Of a stretch of DNA of 64,000 nt, positions 8,669-17,342 are shown piece by piece. The stretch covers positions 62,001 through 126,000 of the forward strand of contig JAEUPP010000018.1 in assembly GCA_016790075.1 (NCBI GenBank), read 5' to 3'. The notes under the pieces were generated by a model. It did not search any database, was not told where the DNA came from, and was given only the letters and a program-made list of their open reading frames with translations. This DNA comes from Rhodanobacteraceae bacterium. GTDB taxonomy: Bacteria; Pseudomonadota; Gammaproteobacteria; Xanthomonadales; Rhodanobacteraceae. Position 1 is the first letter of the stretch. Every line of letters begins with the position of its first letter. Made by a program: the position numbers and the translations under genes.

Positions 8669-11158
8669 TTAGAACGTATAGTCGAAGCGGGCGTAGTAGA
8701 AGCCACCATTAACGCCGAACGGACAGGTCTCCCAGCAGTAGGTAAAACCGAATTGCGGCAAAGGCAGTGCTTCTTCCCGGTTCCACTTGGTCGGATAGGT
8801 GTCCAGCAGATTGTCCGCACCCAAGGTCAGCTTGGCCCGCGGCGTAAACGCATAACCTATGCTCGTATCCAGCAGCCAGCGCGCCCCCCAGAGCTGCACG
8901 AACCCAGGAGTGAAACCCTGGCCCTTTACCGAACCGTAGTAATTGGTCCGCAGCGTGGTGGACCAAGGACCATGTTCCCAGGTAGCCGACAATAGGCCAC
9001 GGCTGCGCGGCTGACCTCGCTCGATCAGGGTGACTTGCGCATCGTCAAACAGCCGCTCGCCCGGCAAGATGGTTGAATCCGAGTGGCGGCGCGTCACCTT
9101 GGTGTGATTCAGGCTCAACGAGGCCAACACGTCGAACTGGTCACCGTTGCTCAGCTGCCAGCCATGCCGGGCGGCGATGTCCAGGCCGCGCGTGCGGGTG
9201 TCGATGGCGTTGGTAAAAAACTGAATTTGCCGGGCTCCCAGTGGATCAAGAATCGCGCGAATCGGGCACCCCGCATAGTTTGCCCCGCAGTACGGACGGT
9301 CTTCCGCGGCTATTGTGGAGGAAAACACTATCCGGTCATCAATGTTGATCTGATACAGATCCAGCGTCAGCGAGGTATCGGCATTCGGTGCCAGCACTAG
9401 CCCAACGCTACCGCTGACCGACTTCTCCTCGTCCAAGGGCTGCAGCCCCAGGGATCGAGTGACTGTGCTGTCGTGCCGCGGCGTCAGGGTATCGGCGAGC
9501 ACCCCGCCGCCAAGGTTGGTCGACAACTGCGAATAGGACTGCTGCTGCACGCCCGGCGCCCGAAACCCGGTAGATACAGTGCCACGCAGGGATGCCACCG
9601 GATCGAATGTATAGCGCAGCGACAACTTGCCCACCACTGAGTCGCCCACATCAGAATAGCGCTCATGGCGCAAGGCCGCACCAAGATGTAACCGATCAGT
9701 CGTCTGTTGTCCCAGGTCCAGATAGGCCGCGAAATTGTCGCGGGAACGCTCGATAGCCGTCGCCGGCGAGAAGCCAGGAAACCCCTGCGTGCCAGCAAGC
9801 GCCCGGTTGCCGACCTGATCCAGAATCTCGACAGCTGGATCGTTGGTCCGTCCATAACTATACGACACCGGATCACCGGCTTCGATGCGATAGTTCTCGT
9901 GCCGGTACTCGAACCCCGTGCCCACGAATACCGGCGGACTGCCCCAATCTATCCGCCCGGAGAAATCGAGATTGAGGGCATCTTGCCGCAGCGCCAACGT
10001 ACCGGTATCGGCTTCGCGAGGCGACTCTGCATAAATACTGCCGTCCGGCTTCGGCTCGAAGTACCAGCTGACGTTCACCGTATTGCTTTCATGGAAGTCG
10101 AACGTGTTGCGTCCATGGCTATAGGAAAGATCCCAGTTCCAGGTGTCACTGAGGAGCGCCCGATAACCAAGAACCGCCGACAGGTCGTCGACGCGGGTTT
10201 CTAACGTTGGCAGAAAGCCCCTTGGATAGTAGGCCCGGACGGTTCGAGTATCAGCTTCGGGACGGAAGAATCCGGAAGAATTGCCAACACGTCTGGACAC
10301 GCCGCCGAAGCCATAAAGTTCTCCGTTCGCAAGCGCAAATGCTGTGTTGGCCCACAGATAGCGATCACTCGCGTCTGCATCGCCGATGCGTTGCGTCACC
10401 CGCGGCGGCCTGACACGACGCTCATCGACACCAGCCCGATTCGTTTCAAAGCGGTTGCGGTATTCGGCCGTCAGACTCAAAAAGCCGCCTGTACCGATCT
10501 GCCAGCCCGTGTTGACGGAGCCATGGTGCACATCTCCATCACCCCGATAGGTCTCGCCCGCCTCGACGCTAGTTTGCGTACGACCGTACTCGTCTTTGAG
10601 CAGAACGTTAATAACGCCGGCGATAGCGTCTGAGCCGTACTGTGCGGCGGCGCCGCCGCGCAGGACCTCGATATGGTCTATAGCGCTTATCGGTATAGCG
10701 TTGATGTCAGTACCCGCGGAACCACGACCCACCGTTTGCTGGATATTGACTAGAGCCTGCTGATGGCGTCGCTTGCCATTGATCAATACCAGAACCTGGT
10801 CAGGCCCCAGGCCCGACAGCGTAGCCGGGCGAATAATATCGGTACCGTCGCTAACAAACGTTCTGGAAAAATTGAACGAGGGCACCAGATTCTGCAGCAC
10901 CTGGCCCAACTCGCGCTGTCCACTACGCTGGATATCCTCGAATTCGATCCTAATAACGGGCACTGGCGAATCGGTAACAGTATGCGTTCCTCCACGAAAC
11001 CCCGTGACTACAACGGCCTGCAAGTTGCTCGTTTCGTCGTTCCGCCCTTGGTCGGCACTTTGCGCCTCCAGCAACTGCGGCATAGCGAGGCAGGCAAGCG
11101 CCCCCCCTTTCCGGAACCTGCGGAACATTGCTGCAACAGATCGATTCGTCGTTCGCAC
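8669..11158 (-). CDS. TonB-dependent outer-membrane receptor (copy 1)
   Basis: The 829-residue protein has an N-terminal signal segment (~1-32), a TonB-box-like stretch (LQAVVVTG near 45), a plug domain (~60-180) and a long beta-barrel ending in the C-terminal Phe (FDYTF) typical of outer-membrane proteins. It should import a substrate using TonB energy; the ligand is unknown. The GTG at 11158 is chosen because AGGGGG lies just upstream. The protein is very similar along almost its whole length to the receptor at 29792-32308, and the two genes are in direct orientation 18.6 kb apart. The toxin genes lie on its 5' side. Confidence 0.93.
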   Translation of the reverse strand: MRTTNRSVAAMFRRFRKGGALACLAMPQLLEAQSADQGRNDETSNLQAVVVTGFRGGTHTVTDSPVPVIRIEFEDIQRSGQRELGQVLQNLVPSFNFSRTFVSDGTDIIRPATLSGLGPDQVLVLINGKRRHQQALVNIQQTVGRGSAGTDINAIPISAIDHIEVLRGGAAAQYGSDAIAGVINVLLKDEYGRTQTSVEAGETYRGDGDVHHGSVNTGWQIGTGGFLSLTAEYRNRFETNRAGVDERRVRPPRVTQRIGDADASDRYLWANTAFALANGELYGFGGVSRRVGNSSGFFRPEADTRTVRAYYPRGFLPTLETRVDDLSAVLGYRALLSDTWNWDLSYSHGRNTFDFHESNTVNVSWYFEPKPDGSIYAESPREADTGTLALRQDALNLDFSGRIDWGSPPVFVGTGFEYRHENYRIEAGDPVSYSYGRTNDPAVEILDQVGNRALAGTQGFPGFSPATAIERSRDNFAAYLDLGQQTTDRLHLGAALRHERYSDVGDSVVGKLSLRYTFDPVASLRGTVSTGFRAPGVQQQSYSQLSTNLGGGVLADTLTPRHDSTVTRSLGLQPLDEEKSVSGSVGLVLAPNADTSLTLDLYQINIDDRIVFSSTIAAEDRPYCGANYAGCPIRAILDPLGARQIQFFTNAIDTRTRGLDIAARHGWQLSNGDQFDVLASLSLNHTKVTRRHSDSTILPGERLFDDAQVTLIERGQPRSRGLLSATWEHGPWSTTLRTNYYGSVKGQGFTPGFVQLWGARWLLDTSIGYAFTPRAKLTLGADNLLDTYPTKWNREEALPLPQFGFTYCWETCPFGVNGGFYYARFDYTF

Positions 11159-11807
11159 TTTGCCCCCTCGCCTGGCTGAAAACAGTCGTTGACAGACACG
11201 TGCCTCTTGTACTTTTTACAAATGCTAGAAACAAAAGCAAACGAAAATTGGTAGATTACCACTAAATTCGTTGAGATCACAACGGATTTCCAAATTTTTC
11301 AGATCGAGCATCCTTCGTTGTCAGTGCTGGGAAACGGAATGGAATATGCATCGAGCAAAGGTGGCCATTTCAAAGGGTGTCTAACGACTGGTCTTCCGTG
11401 CCGACAAGCGGCTCCGAAGACAATATATCTACATCGCCAGAAACCACACTCGATTCATTCCCCAGCACTATTTCTTATCTCTCCGAAGGCTTTAGATGAT
11501 CCACGGTCACCGCCTTGGTATGCAATTCGTAGAGAGAAAGCAGCTTTTTTGCCTCAACTATCGTGCCGCTGACGAAACCCCGCTGAACAGATAAGAGATA
11601 ACTGCCGCAATTCCATGGTGAAAGACCGATGCGAAGATGATTTGCAGTAGTCAGTACATTAGGGATGGTCTAAACAAGTACCTAATGCAACGCTTCTGTG
11701 CCAAGCCACATATTCCCACAACATCAACATATGCATGCTTTGCAAGCGTTTTCACATTTCACTTAATAAGCTAAAAAAATGAAAAAAATCACTCAATCGC
11801 ATGTTTA
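11159..11807. other. AT-rich intergenic region between the receptor and toxin genes
   Basis: These ~650 bases separate the 5' end of receptor copy 1 from the end of the last toxin gene. They are visibly less GC-rich than the core genes, with runs such as AAAAAAATGAAAAAAA near 11776. The short frames inside have no coherent protein character. I see no clear RNA gene or strong terminator. Confidence 0.6.
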
Positions 11808-12371
11808 TTATCGTGCGACAGCAGGGCCGCGCTGCGCGGTAATCATCCACAACTGGTCCGGATTGACCCACCCTCCTGCCTCGACACATAGGTCCGTATG
11901 GATAAACGACCAACTTGAATTCGGTTCCGGGTTGCTCAGACACCTTTGTGACTCATAATTCTTTAACTGCACCGCCCCCGTCGACGTTGGCAATATGTAC
12001 CAGTATGTGAAGGTACTTCCGCAATTTGCGGTAGTGTGGATAAAGCTATTCGAATCCGAAGCGATGCAAAATAGTCTATTGGTGTCCCACGTTTGGAACC
12101 AGACGGTCTGATGTTGATTATGTCCAGGATCGGCATACACGATGCGAAAATTCATGGCCGACCCGTGATTGCGATACTCATAAGGGTTGAACAAATATAG
12201 CTCTCCATTATGAACGTCACCGTAGTTCGTTATGGCATGCCCGTCTCGCATGTTGACGATCGTCACGTATGAGACGACAGGCTCAAGCAGAGGCTCATCA
12301 AGAGGTCCTGCTTGTGCCAATGCTAGCGTCGGTGAAAGTGCCGAAATTAAGCAAAAAATGTGTAATCTCAT
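11808..12371 (-). CDS. CdtA/CdtC-like lectin subunit of cytolethal distending toxin (second copy)
   Basis: The 187-residue protein has a signal peptide (cleavage likely after ALAQ near residue 20) and one ricin-type beta-trefoil of the CDtoxinA class. Typical segments are IVNMRDGHAI, WYILPTSTGAVQLKN with a following CLSN, and a C-terminal DQLWMI. In known CDTs these subunits bind the host cell surface and deliver CdtB. It is clearly paralogous to the neighbouring gene at 12481-13026 (both share PTSTGAVQL and NADQLW/NPDQLW positions). The ATG at 12371 has GGAG 6 nt upstream. It is the last gene of the toxin group, 109 nt after its paralogue. I cannot say which of CdtA or CdtC it corresponds to. 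Confidence 0.82.
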   Translation of the reverse strand: MRLHIFCLISALSPTLALAQAGPLDEPLLEPVVSYVTIVNMRDGHAITNYGDVHNGELYLFNPYEYRNHGSAMNFRIVYADPGHNQHQTVWFQTWDTNRLFCIASDSNSFIHTTANCGSTFTYWYILPTSTGAVQLKNYESQRCLSNPEPNSSWSFIHTDLCVEAGGWVNPDQLWMITAQRGPAVAR

Positions 12372-12480
12372 AGTGGACTCCGTTTTAAATTTAACAGATC
12401 GCAATTCATTCCGAAGACACCTTCGCATCGCTTTATCCGGGGCGGGCTGCGTGTCACCGGGGCGCGTCGCCAGCTTGCCA

Positions 12481-13026
12481 TTACATCGCTGTAGCGAAAC
12501 CACGCGGCGGTGAAATCGTCCACAGCTGGTCGGCATTCACCGAACCACCTGGCCCGACGCAGGTCACCAAACTCGGGTACGAATTACTTGCATCGGGGCT
12601 TTGATTGCTCATACACAACCCCGTCTCCTGATTCATCAACTGCACTGCCCCTGTACTCGTCGGCAAGAAAATCCACATATTCGAAGGATGTTTAGTGCAG
12701 CCTGAGTCGATGATCCATTTGGATTCATACTGAGTAACGCAAGCGCCGTCCGGCGAATACACTAATTGGACACCATCCGCATGATCAAAGAGCACGTAAT
12801 TCTGGCGAACCCCGTTTTCTTGCCTGAACTCGTACGGATCATATAGTTTTAGGTAGTTCCCGCTGTCGTTGGCTACCCTCGTTAGGGCGTGCCCATCTCT
12901 TAAATTGACGATCGTGTTGTATTTTGACTGCCCGTATTCGTGAGCCCAAGGATTCCCCCAGGGGTTCTGCGCCAACGCCAGTGTCGGAAGCAGCGAGGCG
13001 CTCATAAAAACAGCGCGAACTTTCAT
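12481..13026 (-). CDS. CdtA/CdtC-like lectin subunit of cytolethal distending toxin (first copy)
   Basis: This 181-residue protein has a signal peptide (MKVRAVFMSASLLPTLALAQ) and a single CDtoxinA-type trefoil. Landmarks are IVNLRDGHALT, MWIFLPTSTGAVQLMN with CMSNQ, and VNADQLWTIS near the end. By analogy with CDT holotoxins it should be a secreted binding subunit. The mature N-terminus has an aromatic/Asn patch (NPWGNPWAHEYG); CdtA of known toxins also carries an aromatic patch, so this might be the CdtA equivalent, but that is a guess. It lies between cdtB and its own paralogue. Confidence 0.82.
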   Translation of the reverse strand: MKVRAVFMSASLLPTLALAQNPWGNPWAHEYGQSKYNTIVNLRDGHALTRVANDSGNYLKLYDPYEFRQENGVRQNYVLFDHADGVQLVYSPDGACVTQYESKWIIDSGCTKHPSNMWIFLPTSTGAVQLMNQETGLCMSNQSPDASNSYPSLVTCVGPGGSVNADQLWTISPPRGFATAM

Positions 13027-13196
13027 AGCGTGATTCCTTTAGGTGATTAACTCATGAGTTCGAAGTTTAGAGAACAACCTACATACGGAAGCACCTTGCC
13101 TTCCAGGGTGACGCGTCGCCACCTTCTCTGCAAGTTATTAACTTTTGTGTAATAGAGTACTATTATCGAAAGTAAAAAATCGTGAGTTTTCTTCTG

Positions 13197-14063
13197 TTAC
13201 CTAAGCGGTTTGAAGGCGACAGGCCTGTGGTCGGAGGCGAGTTGACCAACCAACTGGACTGCGTAATGCATGGCCGCGAACATACTCGTCGCTAGAATGG
13301 CTGGCACATTCCGATCGATACCAACAACCGCGTAGTCGAGATTTCCGCCACTTATCTGAGTAGACATTCCCTGTGACACCGTCCTAACATGTGTTGAGAT
13401 ACCGAGGCTGTTCATCGCACTATTCAGACTTGCCGGTTCTCGGTTGAAGTCGCCCATGATCATCACTTCGCATCCATGCATATGTAGCGCCGTGCAGCGA
13501 TCTGAGCTGTTTTCCATGATATTCCGGACAATGTGCGGAGCATCCCAGCCTTGGCGAGCTGAGGCATGGATAGAGAAGTAAAAGTCACTGCCGAACCTTA
13601 CACCTAGAAGCGGCCGTGCCGAGACGTAAAGTCCATGGGGGCGCCAGAGAATGACCTCGTTAGGCAAATGCCTAGTTACTATGGCGACATTGACCCTGTT
13701 TGCCCCACTGTCATTGTGAGCAAAGAAGATATAGCGAATGTCGGGTCTAGATCGGGTCCCGAGATTCCATTCCAAATAATTCACGGGAACCGGCAAGGAA
13801 CTCGGGTTGTGTAGCGGACGCACATTGTTGGAAATTAAAGTAGCTGACGCCGGCGGCATTCCTGCCTCCTGAATCGCCATTATGTCAACGCCCGAAAGAA
13901 GAACAGCCCTTACGTTGACATTCCATTTGGCTTCTTTGTTCGCTGAAGACCCTTGAAGATTCCATGTCACCGTGCGCTTGTCGCCTATGGTTGCCGTGCT
14001 TTCGTGTGGAAGCACACTAGCGATTGCCAGTATTGCCAATCGAAACAACCGGACCATGCCCAT
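13197..14063 (-). CDS. cdtB: Cytolethal distending toxin subunit B (DNase I-like nuclease)
   Basis: The 288-residue protein has a signal peptide (about 1-24) followed by the CdtB hallmark TWNLQGSSANKEAKWNVNVR (33-52). The DNase I-like active-site set is complete: E66 in QEAG, R122-V-N124, H166 in SIHAS, D205 and N207 in GDFNR, and D278-H279 in SDHRPV. The WNLGTRSRPDIRYI segment (99-112) is also characteristic. CdtB enters the host nucleus and breaks DNA. The ATG at 14063 is preferred because GAGG lies 6 nt upstream and it places the signal peptide at the N-terminus; the frame stays open further upstream to 14417. It is first of three toxin genes, unlike the usual cdtA-cdtB-cdtC order. Confidence 0.92.
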   Translation of the reverse strand: MGMVRLFRLAILAIASVLPHESTATIGDKRTVTWNLQGSSANKEAKWNVNVRAVLLSGVDIMAIQEAGMPPASATLISNNVRPLHNPSSLPVPVNYLEWNLGTRSRPDIRYIFFAHNDSGANRVNVAIVTRHLPNEVILWRPHGLYVSARPLLGVRFGSDFYFSIHASARQGWDAPHIVRNIMENSSDRCTALHMHGCEVMIMGDFNREPASLNSAMNSLGISTHVRTVSQGMSTQISGGNLDYAVVGIDRNVPAILATSMFAAMHYAVQLVGQLASDHRPVAFKPLR

Positions 14064-14565
14064 CGCCTGCCTCCCCCTATTGATGTAGTTACGAATTATT
14101 GTTCCGCTTACGGACGTTGGCCGGACATGACGTGGGGTTAGATAGGACATCCAGCGAGGGAGGTCCCTGCCCGATTGCGGTGTCGTGGCGCCGCCGATTC
14201 CATCCATGTCGAAATAGGGTCTTCGGTAGGGCCACGCCTGCTGCGCTGCAAGCCGAAACAGCGGTGCCATTACCAACCTTCCGCTGCTGCGGAGGCAGAG
14301 GTCCGATAGCCTGCTTTTATTTCGTAACATGGGCGTTTCCCCTTGATGCTGAGTGTCTGGAGTGGTGTCGCGGCTGCGGCGCAGTACCAGCCTTTCAGCT
14401 GAATTAAAGTTCGTCAATTTATTAATGTGGATTTGATTTTATTTTTATGTGCAGCAACCCGAGCAGGCTTGCTCCTGCTTTGCCCTTCGCTGATGATGAA
14501 GCGCACCGATACTGTGGCGCGCCGCCACTTCCAGCCGCAGGCGGAAGTCGCGCGGTCAATACCCC
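14064..14565. other. Upstream region of cdtB
   Basis: These ~500 bases lie between the IS3 remnant and cdtB. The cdtB frame stays open back to 14417, and an ATG at 14330 has AAGGGG upstream, so an N-terminal extension cannot be excluded. The encoded stretch is Arg/Ser/Pro-rich and looks non-native. The toxin promoter is probably here, but I cannot place it. Confidence 0.4.
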
Positions 14566-14878
14566 TCAAGCGCTACCAATCGAAAGTAGATACTGTCGGT
14601 GCTGCCATTGACGCTTGAAGACCATCGGAAGCAGATTGGTGATAGCCTGATGACATCGTTGCTCGTTGTAGGCGGATAGCCAGCGCTGAGTTTCTGCCCT
14701 GGCGTCGGTCAGCATGGAGAAAGTGTTCGTATCCAGAACTTCGGCACGATATGTGCCGTTGAACCGCTCGATGTACGCGTTCCGCGCTGGGCAACCCGGT
14801 TCGATGAAGTGCCACGTGACGCCGTTGGCCTCGGCCCAAGCCTGCACGACGTCGTTGCTTGAGGTGTTGTCCTAGCAA
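14566..14878 (-). mobile_element. IS3-family transposase (OrfB) C-terminal remnant
   Basis: The frame encodes the end of an IS3-type DDE integrase core: QAWAEANGVTWHFIEPG..ARNAYIERFNGTYRAEVLD. It covers only the last third of OrfB. A stop codon lies just before DNTSSN, where the usual catalytic DNG(P/S)EF should be, and the C-terminal tail is diverged. No OrfA, N-terminal OrfB or terminal inverted repeats are visible, so it is a dead fragment. It marks the upstream side of the CDT locus. Confidence 0.85.
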
Positions 14879-14950
14879 CTCCACCTGAGCATCGTGAGCC
14901 GGACTTACCTCCCTGGCCAGTGGGCTGGCGCTAGGTAAGTGCCATTCGCC

Positions 14951-16843
14951 CTACTGGTAACCGTTGGCAAAGATACCGTCCGGCTTGTAGATCACGGGCT
15001 TGCTGCGATTGCTGACCGGACCATCAGGACCATAAACCTGCGCACGTACGACAAGCCCGAACACGTCTTCGTTGGCTGCGGGTTGCCAGCTCGCCGTGCG
15101 ATTGCCACTCCAGGCGGCGCTGGTCGCCCAACCATGGCCCTGCACCCAATAACGCACAGCCTGTGCTCCACTGCTCACCAGGCTCTCATCGACATTGGTG
15201 ACGGAAAAGGTGAACGCACCGGTCGCCGGGTTACGTGATACGAGCAGATCGGCCCAGCGTTTCGGCATGAAGGGTTCCTTGGCGATGCTGACCGTATAGG
15301 TGCCTTCCGTGGCGGCGGTGACGTTGGTACCGCCCAACCAAAACGGACCGGAATTCACCGGCGCCTGGTGGTAGAAACCCAAGGTGCACACGCCCCGCAG
15401 TGGTGTGGTGAACGTGGACCCATACAATGTGCTGGTGCCATGCCAGTAAAGCACGGGCGCCGTTGTACCTGTCCCCGCGGTTGAGCAGTAGAACACGCGC
15501 ACATGGGAGTTGGTCAGATTCGAAGCGCGAAACATCGCCGTGCGTCCGGCAAACGTACGGCCGGTGATCTTGGCCGGTGCACTGACATAGAACCACTCCG
15601 TGCCAGCTGAATTGTCGTACGGCGTTTCACCGCTGATGCCGCTGTACAACGGGTCGCCCTGGATCACGGGTAGCCCGTTGCTGCCGAGCTGCGTGCAATG
15701 CGGATTGATCTGGGGATAGGCGACGTTGATACGCGCCCGCGCCGCAGCGGAAACCGGCCACTGCAATGCGTCCAACAGGCACAGCAGATTCCGGTTGGCC
15801 GCCGCCGAATAGGCTTCAAACAGCAGATCGATCTTGTCCTGCGTCGTCGCTGGTGGCGCCGCTGCGAGCCTCGCCTTGTAGAAGCTCAGAAAACGTCCGT
15901 AAGACGCCGGACCGTAGAGCTGGCGAGCACGATACAGCGGTCCGGCAAGCACGCGGTTTGCGTCCATGCCGCAGGTTTCGTTGATTCCGCAAGCTTGCCA
16001 GGTCGCGGCCGCCGCGCTGCGATACGCGTAGAACGTCTGGCTTTCCTGCTGGGCCGCAAACTCAGGAGAACCCAGCTGGGAGGACTCACCCGGGTCCCGC
16101 GAATAGTCATAGGTCGTCGCGTGACCCAGCATATACACATAGAAATGCCAGGGATCGGAGTTGGTGCCCAGGTTCACTTTGCTATTGAAGCCGTAGATGT
16201 CGAAGTTGTGCCCCATTTCATGGGAAATCACATCGCTCAACGAATCGTTGTTGGTGGACTCCCAGTGATGCGCGTTGCTGCCTAGCGTTTCTTTGTCGAT
16301 GACCTCGATTCCCTTGGAGCCCACTCCTCCGCAGCCGACTACCGGATAGCCGCCGCAACCGGTCGGATTGACGAACGCGATGGTGTTCAGTCCAGATCCT
16401 CCGGGCTCTCCGCCAGCCACTTCCATCGAATAGTGGTAGTTCAAATCGATGGCATCCACGAAACGCCGACGGGCGTCAGCGGTAAAGCTGGGCTCCTCAA
16501 ACCAACGCTGCGGAATCAGCACACGCATCTTGCCGCCGAGAAATTCTTGCATCACATAAGCGGTTCCATTCCAGGCCGTATAGGCGACTGTCGCGCCGCA
16601 GTAGTCAGTACAGACAAACGCAGCGCGCTCGGCCTCGGTCATCACATAGGGTTCTATGCGCGGCGTCAGATCCACACCCGGCTCCGGCACGATGTAGTCC
16701 TTTAGCCCTTGGGCCTCGGTCGGCGGCCAGATCAGCGTGGCAGGCCCGACCGCCTGCGGTCGCGCGACGCTGACAAGGAAAACGAACGCCGCCCCAACCA
16801 GGATCTGAACCAGAACGTGGGAACTTGCTCGCTGCTGCGACAT
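14951..16843 (-). CDS. Secreted zinc metalloprotease-like protein with IFANGYQ tail
   Basis: The 630-residue protein has an N-terminal signal segment (hydrophobic core about residues 10-26) and a zinc motif HEMGHNFD at 208-215 (HExxH, gluzincin/metzincin-like). Several Cys-rich loops precede it (CTDYC, NPTGCGG, VVGCGG). The C-terminal half is beta-rich and probably a binding or pre-peptidase-type domain. The protein ends DGIFANGYQ; related tails are, as I recall, common on exported proteins of Xanthomonadales. The ATG at 16843 has AGGAGGGG upstream. No standard peptidase family is obvious to me and the substrate is unknown. It stands next to the toxin locus. Confidence 0.75.
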   Translation of the reverse strand: MSQQRASSHVLVQILVGAAFVFLVSVARPQAVGPATLIWPPTEAQGLKDYIVPEPGVDLTPRIEPYVMTEAERAAFVCTDYCGATVAYTAWNGTAYVMQEFLGGKMRVLIPQRWFEEPSFTADARRRFVDAIDLNYHYSMEVAGGEPGGSGLNTIAFVNPTGCGGYPVVGCGGVGSKGIEVIDKETLGSNAHHWESTNNDSLSDVISHEMGHNFDIYGFNSKVNLGTNSDPWHFYVYMLGHATTYDYSRDPGESSQLGSPEFAAQQESQTFYAYRSAAAATWQACGINETCGMDANRVLAGPLYRARQLYGPASYGRFLSFYKARLAAAPPATTQDKIDLLFEAYSAAANRNLLCLLDALQWPVSAAARARINVAYPQINPHCTQLGSNGLPVIQGDPLYSGISGETPYDNSAGTEWFYVSAPAKITGRTFAGRTAMFRASNLTNSHVRVFYCSTAGTGTTAPVLYWHGTSTLYGSTFTTPLRGVCTLGFYHQAPVNSGPFWLGGTNVTAATEGTYTVSIAKEPFMPKRWADLLVSRNPATGAFTFSVTNVDESLVSSGAQAVRYWVQGHGWATSAAWSGNRTASWQPAANEDVFGLVVRAQVYGPDGPVSNRSKPVIYKPDGIFANGYQ

Positions 16844-17219
16844 AGCTGACCACCCCTCCTGGTGAACCGATGCCCCCGGAAACACAGGTATGCCGTGATG
16901 ACTCGTCCTAAAAGACGGAGTCACTGCTTACCTGCTGACCTCGGAAATCCGGGCACACGGAGTAAGGCCTGAATACGTGTCCGTATTGAGGGCTGCATGT
17001 TCAGGTGCAGATGCTCATAGCCCCGCCAAATGCCTGCACGTCAGGCGCTTGGAGCAAGGGTGTTCCAAGGGTCAAAACCAGATTCTGGCTCGCTCAACAG
17101 TTCTCGAATTCCCCGCCGCTGATGCTGCATCTCCGCTTCAGCTGTGTCCAGCAAACAATCAGCACGGCGATAAAACGAATGGCGCAATGTGACAGACTTC
17201 GCGTTTTCTGAGCGCCGAT

Positions 17220-17250
17220 TTTCAGCTCTCTCTCTGATAGAGATCTGAAA
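17220..17250. promoter_or_regulatory. Imperfect palindrome, possible operator
   Basis: The core TCTCTGATAGAGA (17231-17243) is a perfect 5+3+5 palindrome. An outer pair TTTCAG (17220-17225) and CTGAAA (17245-17250) extends the symmetry. It lies about 100 nt before the first Rieske gene. The half-site GATAGAGA recalls TetR-family operators, but no regulator gene lies nearby. Confidence 0.3.
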
Positions 17251-17329
17251 TTGCGATCTGACATGCAACATCCTGGGAACTGCTGACCGGCAGGGCTGTG
17301 CGGCTGGGAGTGAAGCTGGCGGCGTTAGT

Positions 17330-17335
17330 TATACT
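17330..17335 (+). promoter_or_regulatory. -10-like hexamer implying a leaderless start
   Basis: TATACT ends 7 nt before the ATG of the Rieske gene at 17343, and no Shine-Dalgarno sequence is present. If this is the -10 box, transcription would start at or next to the start codon. No good -35 box is seen. Confidence 0.3.
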
Positions 17336-17342
17336 CAGCCGC

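Larger units (their letters stand above)
16844..17342. other. Intergenic region upstream of the oxidative cluster
   Basis: This ~500-base gap lies between the divergent metalloprotease and Rieske genes. No convincing gene is visible. It contains the palindromic element at 17220-17250 and a -10-like hexamer at 17330-17335, listed separately. Confidence 0.5.

Noticed and set aside
11318-11572. An 84-codon frame in the AT-rich gap before receptor copy 1
   Set aside because: Random-looking composition and no ribosome binding site.
14064-14417. N-terminal extension of CdtB
   Set aside because: The extension has no signal peptide and would bury the real one; the ATG at 14063 has a good ribosome binding site. 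It is not fully excluded.
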